Assembly (NCBI RefSeq): GCF_027923905.1 | Contig: NZ_AP026966.1 | Coordinates: forward strand, 806,001-870,000 | Direction of reading: 5' to 3' | DNA: 64,000 nt | Source of the DNA: Massilia varians | Lineage (GTDB): Bacteria; Pseudomonadota; Gammaproteobacteria; Burkholderiales; Burkholderiaceae_D | Part shown: in pieces, positions 38,571 to 46,047 of the stretch | How the letters are laid out: each line of letters opens with the position of its first letter | How positions within the stretch are numbered: the stretch's first letter is position 1 | The notes under the pieces: model-generated | Seen by the model: the letters and a program-made list of their open reading frames with translations, nothing else | The model's database searches: none | Told to the model about the DNA's origin: nothing | Made by a program: the position numbers and the translations under genes

Positions 38571-38633
38571 TTAGTGTGAGCCGCCGGTCTCCGGCAGCGG
38601 CCCGCTAGCTAGTAGAAACCTGGTAAAAACCCA

Positions 38634-40112
38634 TCAGAAACTGAGCGGCATCCGTATCGTCAGCGACACGTCGGGGGTGTCGCGCGTCACGCCGGCGCCC
38701 ACCGCCACCGACAGCGAGCGCTTCTCGTTGAAGCGGTAGGAGTAACCCAGCAGCAGGGTGCCGAGCTGGGTCCGTACCGAGCCCGGTACCGTGCGGCCAT
38801 TCTGCTTCATGCGCGCCACCGTGCTGTGGTCGTAGCCGAGGCTGAGCGAGGCCTTGTCGTTCAGCGCCAGGCCCATGCCGAAGTTGAAGCCGATGATCGC
38901 GCCCGGCGCCAGTTCGCCCAGCGGTTCGCGAATGCCGTTGCGCACCAGGCGCTGCACGTTGCTGCGCTTGAAGTTGTGCAGGTAGCTGAGGTTGCCGAAG
39001 AAGACCGCCGGGTCGGATGGGAATAGCCAGGTCAGGCTGCCCTGCAGCGAATGGAAGCCCGAGCCGGTCGGCAGCGACAGCGGCAGGCCGGTGCCGGTGA
39101 CGTTCTCGCCGATGCAGCGGGTCTGGCAGTCGGTGACGACTTCGAACGGATCCTTGCCGGTGGTCGACTTGTAGCGCAGGCCGCCGATGTAATAGGCCTT
39201 GTCCGGGCCGCCGTTGTTCAGCTGGTAGCGGCCGGCGATTTCGACGTCGCCCAGGGCCTTGCCGCTGGTGTCGAACACGCGCTCGGCCGCGGTGCCGGTG
39301 AAGATCTCGCGGCTGACGGTGGCATCCGAGCGGTACACATAGGGTACCTTGACCTCGACTTCCATCCGGTTGTTCAGGCCGGTGCGGGCGGTGAGCGAGC
39401 CGGTGAAGGTGTTGCGCTTGACCTCGCGCACGTCCACCAGGCCGATCAGGAGGGCCGGGATCACGGTGTAGCCGACCAGAGCCACCCGGTTGCTCGACGA
39501 ATAGCCGAACTGCAGGGCGGGTTCGAGGATGTACTTGCCGCGCGGCGTCAGCACGCCCGGGGCTTCGAACAGCGGCGCCACCTCGGGCGGGCGCTGGTCC
39601 TTCTGGTTGTTCTGGATCCGGCTGGCGGCGACTGCCTGGGCCGGCGGACGCGCGGCCGTCGGGGCCGGGCCGGGCACGACCGGCGCCGGGGTCGAGGGCG
39701 GCCGGCCGTTGTTCGGCGCGTTGCCGTTCTGGGCGGTCCTGGGCGCAGTGTTCTGCGCCGGCGCTTGCTGGGTATTCTGTCCACCGTTCTGGCCGCCGGT
39801 GCCGCGCTGCTCGGACAGCAGCAGGTCATCGACGCGCGGGGGCAGTTCCAGGCTCCCTGCCAGGACCGGGCGGGCCTCGTCGCGCTTCTCTTCGATGCGT
39901 TCGATCTTGGCGCGCTGCGCCTGCAGTTCGCGCATCAGGCGGTCGACCAGTTCGCGCTGGGCGGCCAGTTCGGCCTTCAGCGTGGCCAGTTCGGCGGCCT
40001 TGTCCGGTTCGGCGGCAGGCAGGCCCTGGGCCTGGGCGACAGGCCCCAGCAGCATTGCCGCCAGGCTCGCGGCGCCTAGGCGCGCGACGTGAGTGGGCAT
40101 GCGTTTCTCCAT
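38634..40112 (-). CDS. FapF-like outer-membrane amyloid secretion channel
   Basis: Last gene of the operon, 492 residues. A signal peptide (LGAASLAAMLLGPVAQA/QG) precedes a coiled coil (about 37-80, LATLKAELAAQRELVDRLMR), a Pro/Asn/Gln-rich linker (95-170) and a beta-barrel to the C-terminal Phe (TIRMPLSF). The junction PLFEAPGVLTPRGKYILEPA and the strands ALVGYTVIPALLIGLVDVRE and RTGLNNRMEVEVKVPYVYRS match what is known of FapF, the trimeric channel for amyloid subunits in Pseudomonas. Such proteins are sometimes mislabelled in databases. Same-strand neighbours include a C39-like peptidase, as in fap operons. Confidence 0.78.
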   Translation of the reverse strand: MEKRMPTHVARLGAASLAAMLLGPVAQAQGLPAAEPDKAAELATLKAELAAQRELVDRLMRELQAQRAKIERIEEKRDEARPVLAGSLELPPRVDDLLLSEQRGTGGQNGGQNTQQAPAQNTAPRTAQNGNAPNNGRPPSTPAPVVPGPAPTAARPPAQAVAASRIQNNQKDQRPPEVAPLFEAPGVLTPRGKYILEPALQFGYSSSNRVALVGYTVIPALLIGLVDVREVKRNTFTGSLTARTGLNNRMEVEVKVPYVYRSDATVSREIFTGTAAERVFDTSGKALGDVEIAGRYQLNNGGPDKAYYIGGLRYKSTTGKDPFEVVTDCQTRCIGENVTGTGLPLSLPTGSGFHSLQGSLTWLFPSDPAVFFGNLSYLHNFKRSNVQRLVRNGIREPLGELAPGAIIGFNFGMGLALNDKASLSLGYDHSTVARMKQNGRTVPGSVRTQLGTLLLGYSYRFNEKRSLSVAVGAGVTRDTPDVSLTIRMPLSF

Positions 40113-40136
40113 CGACAGATTAATAATATTGCAATG

Positions 40137-40667
40137 CTACAGGCTTCCTGCCGAGCGCACGATTGCATCACGAATTGTTGAGTGAAAATTGAGGTCTTTA
40201 ATCAGCGCCATGCTGTTGACCGTCGAGCTGATGGTGGTCTGGGCCATGATGGCCTGGTGGTCCAGGCTGTTCTGGACCAGGGTGGCGCCGCTGCCCAGGC
40301 CGATGTCGCCCGGCGCGAAGTTGCCGCCGCCGACCTGGATCAGGCGCGCCGTGCCAAGCGCGTCGCGCGCCTGCATCAGTTGCTCGGCATTCATCGACGC
40401 CACGTCGGGGATGGCGACGTTGGTGCGTGACAGGATTTCGCCGTTGACGGACACCACCCGCTCGATCCCGAGCGAGATGTTGAGGCCGCCCGGGGTCTCG
40501 AAGCCGCCGCGGTTGGCGTCGAGCGTCCCTTCGTCGACCGGCGCCCATTCCTCGGCGGCGATGACCGCCACCTTGCCCTGGGCGAGCGCTGCACCGCAGG
40601 CTCCGGCCAGCAGCGTGGCCGCGAGGGCCCGGCGTGCGAATTTCGGCCAGCTTATGAGCCAGTCCAT
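40137..40667 (-). CDS. Exported FapE-like protein
   Basis: A 176-residue secreted protein. After the signal peptide (RALAATLLAGACGAALA/QG) come DEGTLDANRGGFETPGGLNI, SLGIERVVSVNGEIL and a Gln/Asn-containing C-terminus (GATLVQNSLDHQAIMAQTTI, SSTVNSMALIKDLNF). Position between the peptidase and the channel is that of FapE, a minor fibril component in Pseudomonas; sequence resemblance is partial, so the call leans on order. It lies 24 bases before the channel gene. Confidence 0.6.
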   Translation of the reverse strand: MDWLISWPKFARRALAATLLAGACGAALAQGKVAVIAAEEWAPVDEGTLDANRGGFETPGGLNISLGIERVVSVNGEILSRTNVAIPDVASMNAEQLMQARDALGTARLIQVGGGNFAPGDIGLGSGATLVQNSLDHQAIMAQTTISSTVNSMALIKDLNFHSTIRDAIVRSAGSL

Positions 40668-40677
40668 GGCATTCCTT

Positions 40678-41367
40678 TCAAAAATCGCCGGGGCCGAACT
40701 TCGGCAGGCCCTGGCTATATTGTTCCTGGTTGATGCCGGTGCCGATCGGCGCGCGCGGAGCGGCGCGCCAGTCGTCGGCGCCGTTGAAGCTGGCTTTGGC
40801 GATGGTGTTCGGGTAGCGGTGCACCACGAACAGCAGCTTGTTGGCCCACAGTTCCATGAAGCGTTCGCGCGTCACGGAGCGGGCGCCGCTGGACGGGTCG
40901 CCCAGCAGGATGCGCCCATCCTCGGCGCCCTTGATCACCACGAAGTGGTTGTAGCCGCGGTCGCTGATCAGGACGATCGCCGGCAGCTTTGCCTCGAGCA
41001 GCTTGTCGAGCGGCTGCTGGAAGCCGTCGCCGACGAAGCCGCGGGTGGCCAGGTAGCGCTTCATGTCGAGCATGGAAAAGCCCTGCTGGCGGATCTTGGC
41101 CTGGTCGCCGGTCAGGTACATCTTCTCGAAGACTTCCTTTTCGGTGACCGGGGTGTCGTAGTGGTAGGTCAGCAGCGTGGCCAGGGCGGCCGAGCCGCAG
41201 CTGAAGTCGAACTGCTGGCGGGTGGTCTTGCGAAACTTGATCTCTTTGAGAGAGGTGACCGGCACCGTGGCGCGCTGGCCCACGGCCAGCTCGATGCCCG
41301 ATGCCAGGCACCCGGGTGCCAGCAAGATGCCGCAGGCGGCGGCACAGGTGGCGACAATCGTTTTCAT
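40678..41367 (-). CDS. FapD-like C39 peptidase
   Basis: A papain-like C39 peptidase of 229 residues with an N-terminal signal (MKTIVATCAAACGILLAPGC). The catalytic Cys is in QQFDFSCGSAALATLLTYHY, His in GYNHFVVIKGAEDG and Asp in ILLGDPSSGARSV. FapD-type peptidases are needed for Fap assembly and probably process subunits. It is followed after ten bases by the FapE-like gene. Confidence 0.82.
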   Translation of the reverse strand: MKTIVATCAAACGILLAPGCLASGIELAVGQRATVPVTSLKEIKFRKTTRQQFDFSCGSAALATLLTYHYDTPVTEKEVFEKMYLTGDQAKIRQQGFSMLDMKRYLATRGFVGDGFQQPLDKLLEAKLPAIVLISDRGYNHFVVIKGAEDGRILLGDPSSGARSVTRERFMELWANKLLFVVHRYPNTIAKASFNGADDWRAAPRAPIGTGINQEQYSQGLPKFGPGDF

Positions 41368-41380
41368 AAAGCCTTCATGC

Positions 41381-41770
41381 CTATTGCAGGCGCAGGTTGA
41401 TGACGGTGGCGTTCTGGATCAGCACGTTCGAACCGCTGTTCTGGATCACCATCGGCAAGCCTTGCGCATTCGCGAACGAACCGCTGTCGATGACGTTGTT
41501 GCCGCTGACCGTATTGATCGCGGTGTTGTTGCCTACCGTACCGCCCAGCACCGCTTCGGTGTGGATGTTGTCGTCCTTGCCGGCGGTGCGCCCCAGGCGC
41601 TCGCTGGTAACGGCTTCGCCCCAGGCGCCGGTGTTGCCGCCTGCAGTCGGGGCAACGTTCACTTCGGTCAGGAAGCCGAGCTTGATCGGCAGCTTCTCCT
41701 GATCGGCAGCCTGGACCGCCAGCGGGAGCGCGACAAGCGCCGCCAGCAGGCATCGGTTCACAGCTTTCAT
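41381..41770 (-). CDS. Small exported protein of the Fap-like operon (129 aa)
   Basis: Not recognised as a named family. Signal peptide (CLLAALVALPLAVQA/AD), then KLGFLTEVNVAPTAGGNTGA, an Asn/Gly/Ser-rich middle (TVGNNTAINTVSGNNVIDSG) and a C-terminus PMVIQNSGSNVLIQNATVIN. That C-terminus aligns with the end of the 767-residue protein (QN-x-G ... LIQ). By place and composition it may be a nucleator or minor subunit (FapA/FapB-like). GGGGAG precedes its ATG. It lies 66 bases after the large gene. Confidence 0.62.
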   Translation of the reverse strand: MKAVNRCLLAALVALPLAVQAADQEKLPIKLGFLTEVNVAPTAGGNTGAWGEAVTSERLGRTAGKDDNIHTEAVLGGTVGNNTAINTVSGNNVIDSGSFANAQGLPMVIQNSGSNVLIQNATVINLRLQ

Positions 41771-41836
41771 AGGAATCTCCCCTTGAGTCGGAAAAACCGC
41801 CGCGCGGCATCGGCCGCGCGGCGGTCACTACTGGTC

Positions 41837-44140
41837 TTACTGGCCGCTGCCCACGTTCATGTTCGACTGAACGTTGACGCTCTGCTGGATCAGCGAGGAG
41901 AAGCCGTTGTTCTGGCTGATCACCGAGACGCCGGCTGCCGCCGCGGCGACGTTCGACATGGTGTTCGACATGTCGAAGGCGCCGGTGGTCACCGACTGGG
42001 TGCCGCCGTTGCCGCCGGTACCGTTGCCGCCGTTGCCGGCCATGGCTTCGCCGCCGGTGGTGGTGCCGCCCGCGCCGCCGTTGCCGCCGGTCGAGGTGCC
42101 GCCCATGCCGCCTTCGCCGCCGTTGCCGCCGGTACCCGAGCCCGAGGTGCCGCTGCCGCTGGCCGAATCGCCGTTGGTGGCTGCACCGCCTGCTTCGCCG
42201 CTGCCGCTGGAGTTCGAGGCCGCGCCGCTGGCCGCGCCCGAACCGCCCATGCCGCCTGCTGCGCCCGAGCCGCCTGCCGCGCCGGCGCCGCCGTCGCCGC
42301 CCGAGCCGCCTGCGCCGCCGGTGCCGCCTGCGCCGCCTGCTGCGCCGGCGCCGCCGGTCGAGGTGCCCGAAGCGCCCGCACCGCCGGTCGAGGTGCCTTC
42401 TGCACCATTGCCGCCGGTCGAGGTGCCTGCCGCGCCTGCGCCGCCTGCGCCGCCTTCACCGCCGCTGCCCGAAGCGCCGGCGCCGCCGGTGCCCGAACCT
42501 GCAGCGCCGCCGGTGCCGCTCAGGGCTGCGCCTGCGCCGCCGGTGCCGCCGGTCGATTGGCCGCCTGCCGCGCCTGCGCCGCCGGTCGAGGTGCCCGAGG
42601 CGCCTGCGCCGCCTTCGCCGCCTGCCGCGCCTGCGCCGCCAGCGCCCGAGGTCGAATCGCCGCCGGTGTTCATGGTATCGCCATTGGTGCCGGCGCCCGA
42701 GGTCACCGAACCAGCGGTGCCGTTGGCAGCGCCGCTGGTGCCGCCTGCGCCGCCTTCCATGCCTGGCATGACTGCGCCGCTGGAGGCGCCGTTGTCGCCC
42801 TGGCCGGCGCCGCCGGTGCCTGCGCCGCTGGACGCGGTCTGGGTCGAGCCGCTCGAGGAGCCGCCTGCGCCGCCCATGCCGCCTGCGCCGCCTGCTGCGC
42901 CCGCGCCGCCGGTGGCGCCCGAGCCGCCGCCCATGCCGCCTGCGCCCGAAGTGGTGGCGCCGCTGTTGCCGCCGTTGCCGCCGTCGAGGGCGCCGGTTGC
43001 GCCGCCTGCGCCGCCGGTGGCGTCGCCGCCCAGGCCGCCGGTGCCCGCACCGCCCGAGGCGCCTGCGCCGCCCATGCCGCCGGTGGCGCCCGAAGCGCCG
43101 CCCAGGCCGCCGGTCGCGCCCGAATCGCCGCCTGCGCCGCCGGTTGAGGCCGAACCGCCGCCGAAGCCGCCCGCGCCGCCGGCTGCGCCTGCGCCGCCGG
43201 CGTTGCCGCCCGCGCCTGCGCCGCCCATGCCGCCGGCCGCGCCCGCGCCGCCCATGCCGCCGGCTGCGCCCGAGCCGCCCATGCCGCTCGATGCGTTGCC
43301 GGTGTTGCCGCCGGCGCCGCCCATGCCGCCGGCTGCGTTGCCGATCGAGGCAGCGCCGCTCGAAGCGGCGCCGCTCACGCCCTGGCCGCCTGCGCCGGCC
43401 GAAGCGCCGTTGGCGCTACCGGCTGCACCGCCGGCTGCACCGGCAGCACCGTTTGCCTCGCCGCCGGTGGCCATGCCGCCCGCTGCACCGTAGCCGGCCG
43501 CGCCGCTGGCGTTGCCGCTGCTGTTGGCGACGTTGCCGATGTTGTTGATACGGTTGCCGCTGACTTCGCCGCGCAGGTTGCTGGTCGAATTGGCGCTCGA
43601 GCTGTTGTAGGAGTTGCTCATGCTCGAGGTCGCGTTGCCGCCGTTGTTGGCGGCGGCTGCGCCGGCAGCCGAAGCGGAAGCGTCGCCGGAGCTGCGGTTC
43701 TGGCCCGAGGCGTCGCGCGAGTTGTTGGTGTTGGTGGTGTTCGTGGTGGTGCTGTTGTTCGAACGGTCGCTATTGTCCGACGCGTCGGTGGTGGTCGTGT
43801 TCGTGGTGGTGCGGGTGCTGTTGTCCGAGTTGTCGCTGTTGTTCGAGCGGTCGCTGTTGTCCGAACGGTCGGTGGTGGTGGTGGTCGTGTTCGTGGTCGT
43901 GCGGGTGCTGTTGTCCGAGTTGTCGCTGTTATTCGAACGGTCGCTGCTGTCGGTATTGGTCGTGGTATTGGTACGGGTGCTGTTGTTGGTGTTGTCGGTC
44001 GAGTTGGTGCTGTTGTTCGAACGGTCGATGCTGGTGGTTTGGGTGTTATCGCCACGGACGCGGTCAACGGTGTTGCCGGTTTGTGCGTGGGCCAGACCAA
44101 ATGCCGAAGCGATCGCGATCGCCAGAATAGTGCGCTTCAT
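41837..44140 (-). CDS. Secreted modular repeat protein, candidate fibril subunit (767 aa)
   Basis: First gene of the operon; no named family recognised. Signal peptide RTILAIAIASAFGLAHA/QT. About residues 20-160 are almost only Asn, Ser, Thr, Asp with few Arg, including two near-identical blocks (DRSNNSDNSDNSTRTTTN). Residues ~215-715 are Gly/Ala with Ser/Thr in repeats such as GGAGAAGGMGGAGAAG. The last ~50 residues change to VSVISQNNGFSSLIQQ followed by SVNVQSNMNVG, a curlin/Fap-like Gln/Asn pattern. There is no Cys or Trp, and Lys only at position 2. AGGGGAG precedes ATG. It may be the main subunit or a matrix or adhesin protein exported by the FapF-like channel. Confidence 0.75.
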   Translation of the reverse strand: MKRTILAIAIASAFGLAHAQTGNTVDRVRGDNTQTTSIDRSNNSTNSTDNTNNSTRTNTTTNTDSSDRSNNSDNSDNSTRTTTNTTTTTTDRSDNSDRSNNSDNSDNSTRTTTNTTTTDASDNSDRSNNSTTTNTTNTNNSRDASGQNRSSGDASASAAGAAAANNGGNATSSMSNSYNSSSANSTSNLRGEVSGNRINNIGNVANSSGNASGAAGYGAAGGMATGGEANGAAGAAGGAAGSANGASAGAGGQGVSGAASSGAASIGNAAGGMGGAGGNTGNASSGMGGSGAAGGMGGAGAAGGMGGAGAGGNAGGAGAAGGAGGFGGGSASTGGAGGDSGATGGLGGASGATGGMGGAGASGGAGTGGLGGDATGGAGGATGALDGGNGGNSGATTSGAGGMGGGSGATGGAGAAGGAGGMGGAGGSSSGSTQTASSGAGTGGAGQGDNGASSGAVMPGMEGGAGGTSGAANGTAGSVTSGAGTNGDTMNTGGDSTSGAGGAGAAGGEGGAGASGTSTGGAGAAGGQSTGGTGGAGAALSGTGGAAGSGTGGAGASGSGGEGGAGGAGAAGTSTGGNGAEGTSTGGAGASGTSTGGAGAAGGAGGTGGAGGSGGDGGAGAAGGSGAAGGMGGSGAASGAASNSSGSGEAGGAATNGDSASGSGTSGSGTGGNGGEGGMGGTSTGGNGGAGGTTTGGEAMAGNGGNGTGGNGGTQSVTTGAFDMSNTMSNVAAAAAGVSVISQNNGFSSLIQQSVNVQSNMNVGSGQ

Positions 44141-44214
44141 CTGTTACTCCCCTATGTGTATCACTGAAAAGTTGAAATGCCCGGCGTTCCATGTCACCGG
44201 TCCATCCTCCTCAT

Positions 44215-44230
44215 AGCAGTTTGCGTGCCA
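44215..44230 (-). promoter_or_regulatory. Sigma-54 promoter of the Fap-like operon
   Basis: On the minus strand TGGCACG-CAAA-CTGCT matches the -24/-12 consensus (TGGCACG-N4-TTGCT) at all but one base, with GG and GC exactly ten bases apart. Transcription should start near 44204, leaving a leader of about 64 bases before ATG 44140. Confidence 0.82.
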
Positions 44231-44333
44231 GCTCTTTAGGATCTTGCAAGTCTTTGATTAATCTGGTGATTTTTATGCTGAGCAAGCTTGTAGGACTAAG
44301 TTGATGAGGCAGTTCAATAACTCTGAAAAAAGC

Positions 44334-44393
44334 TGTCTCAAAACTGTGACAGTTGTAACAAGATTGTCACCAGACTGTATCACCCTGTAACAG
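44334..44393 (-). promoter_or_regulatory. Phased TGTNACA-like array, candidate activator sites
   Basis: Six sites begin at 44334, 44345, 44354, 44365, 44376 and 44386: TGTCTCA, TGTGACA, TGTAACA, TGTCACC, TGTATCA, TGTAACA. Spacing is 9-11 bases, one helical turn. They lie about 105-165 bases upstream of the sigma-54 promoter, the usual distance for enhancer sites. Confidence 0.65.
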
Positions 44394-44484
44394 CGCGCAC
44401 AGGCGTGCAGAAGCAGACGCGGAATTGCGCTTGCTTCGAGAATGTAGGAGAAAAAGAAGGGTAAAGCGCCCAGGCCAGGCGTGA

Positions 44485-45819
44485 TCAGGGAGCGATCGAG
44501 TGCTTGGCCATCAGGCGATACAGCGTCATGCGCGAGACACCGAGCTCGCGCGCGGCCTGACTGATGTTGTTGCCGCACTTGGCCAGGCTGTTCCAGATGG
44601 CGGTGCGTTCCGCGCTGCCGCGCGAGTGGTCGAGGTCGTCACGCAGGATGATGGCGTCGTCCTGGGGCGCCAGCTCGAGGTCTTCCGGCATGATCAGACG
44701 GTGCTCGGCGAGCACCATGGCGCGCCGCATGCGGTTGATCAGCTCGCGGATATTGCCCGGCCAGTCGTGCTGGGCCATGGCGCGCAGGGCCTGCTTGCTG
44801 ATGCCCTTGAGCTGCGGACTCTTCTCATCGGCAAATTTGTTAAAAATGATCTCGGTGATCAAGGGAAGGTCTTCCTTGCGCTCGCGCAGCGGCGGTACCC
44901 GGATCGGGAACACGCTGAGGCGGTAGTACAGGTCTTCGCGGAAGCGTCCCGCGGCCACCGCCTTGGGCAAGTCAACGTGGGTGGCGGTGATCACGCGCGC
45001 ATCGACCGCCACCGTGCGGGTACCGCCGACGCGGTAGATGGTGCGTTCCTGCAGGAAGCGCAGCAGGCTGGCTTGCAGGTCGAGCGGCAGGTCGCCGATC
45101 TCGTCCAGGAAAATGCTGCCGCCGGAAGCTGCCTCGATCAGGCCCGGCTTGTCTCTCGCCGCACCGGTAAAGGCGCCGCGCTCGTAGCCGAACAGCTCGG
45201 AGTGGATCAGCGATGGCGGAATCGCAGCGCAATTAATAGCAATAAAAGGCCCGCTGGCGCGCGGCGACTGCGCGTGGATTTCCTGCGCCGCCAGTTCCTT
45301 GCCGCTCCCGCTTTCGCCCGAGATCAGCACCGGCGCGTCGACGGCGGCGATCTTGTCGATGTGGGCGCGCAGGCGCCGGATCGCTACCGAGTTGCCGTCG
45401 ATGTGGCGCGCGTTTGACGCGCGCTTGTGCGGCGGCGTCGACCTGGCCAGCATGGCCATGCCGTGCGCGTGGCCGAGCGAATGGTGCAGGCGCACCGTGT
45501 CCACCGGACGGGTATGGAAATCGCACAGGTGGGTGGCGATGGCCTGGCGCAGCTGCGGCCGGTGCAGCAGGTCGGGACCGAACACGCCGATCCAGCGGAC
45601 GTGGTGGTGCTGCTGCAGGAAGCGTTCGGTGTCGTCGTGCTCGAGGCTGCCGTCGCCGTCGAACAGCAGTCCGACCGCATAGTGCTGCTGTGCCAGCACC
45701 TTGCGCGCGGCCGCGATACTGTCGACCGTGCACACGTCCCAGCCCCGCAAGTCCCCGCAGGCGGCACGCACGCCCGCATTTCCCTCAGTTGTGATGCACA
45801 AGAGTCGTTTGACCGACAC
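44485..45819 (-). CDS. VpsR-like sigma-54 activator
   Basis: An AAA+ enhancer-binding protein of 444 residues. The N-terminal ~120 residues look like a receiver fold without a clear phosphorylation site, as in VpsR. The AAA+ core has Walker A GESGSGKELAAQEI, the sigma-54 contact loop ELFGYERGAFTGAARD and Walker B GGSIFLDEIGDLPL. A Fis-type helix-turn-helix ends it (NISQAARELGVSRMTLYRLM). GTG 45819 with GAGG before it is preferred; the frame is open to ATG 45933 but those residues look non-coding. It lies upstream of the Fap-like operon on the same strand. VpsR homologues bind c-di-GMP, which is family knowledge only. Confidence 0.88.
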   Translation of the reverse strand: MSVKRLLCITTEGNAGVRAACGDLRGWDVCTVDSIAAARKVLAQQHYAVGLLFDGDGSLEHDDTERFLQQHHHVRWIGVFGPDLLHRPQLRQAIATHLCDFHTRPVDTVRLHHSLGHAHGMAMLARSTPPHKRASNARHIDGNSVAIRRLRAHIDKIAAVDAPVLISGESGSGKELAAQEIHAQSPRASGPFIAINCAAIPPSLIHSELFGYERGAFTGAARDKPGLIEAASGGSIFLDEIGDLPLDLQASLLRFLQERTIYRVGGTRTVAVDARVITATHVDLPKAVAAGRFREDLYYRLSVFPIRVPPLRERKEDLPLITEIIFNKFADEKSPQLKGISKQALRAMAQHDWPGNIRELINRMRRAMVLAEHRLIMPEDLELAPQDDAIILRDDLDHSRGSAERTAIWNSLAKCGNNISQAARELGVSRMTLYRLMAKHSIAP

Positions 45820-46047
45820 ATTAACCTCGTTGTTATTCGTTATTGCTGGTAATGCAGGCGACCTTGCCGGCCGAAATCCCCGAAGGTTTTGTAGGAAAAA
45901 CACCGGGGAGAGAATGCCGGACTCGTCCGACACCGCGTTGACTGTGATTTAACCAGAAACGGCCACTTTTTGGCGCACGAATATTGCCGAGTTGGTAATT
46001 CGCATCGTAAAAATTCCCACAGGAATCAATGCCTTATAGTATTTACT

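Noticed and set aside
41177..43493. Long plus-strand Ala/Pro/Cys-rich frames opposite the repeat protein
   Set aside because: They mirror the Gly/Ala repeat codons; the minus strand has signal peptide, ribosome site and promoter.
43726..44050. Repetitive DNA (GTTGTTCGAACGGTC-like) considered as a CRISPR array
   Set aside because: The repeats are codons of the Asn/Ser/Asp-rich protein segment, with no regular spacers and no cas genes.
45820..45933. Upstream extension of the sigma-54 activator to ATG 45933
   Set aside because: The added residues do not resemble a domain, and GTG 45819 has a good ribosome site and starts the receiver-like fold.
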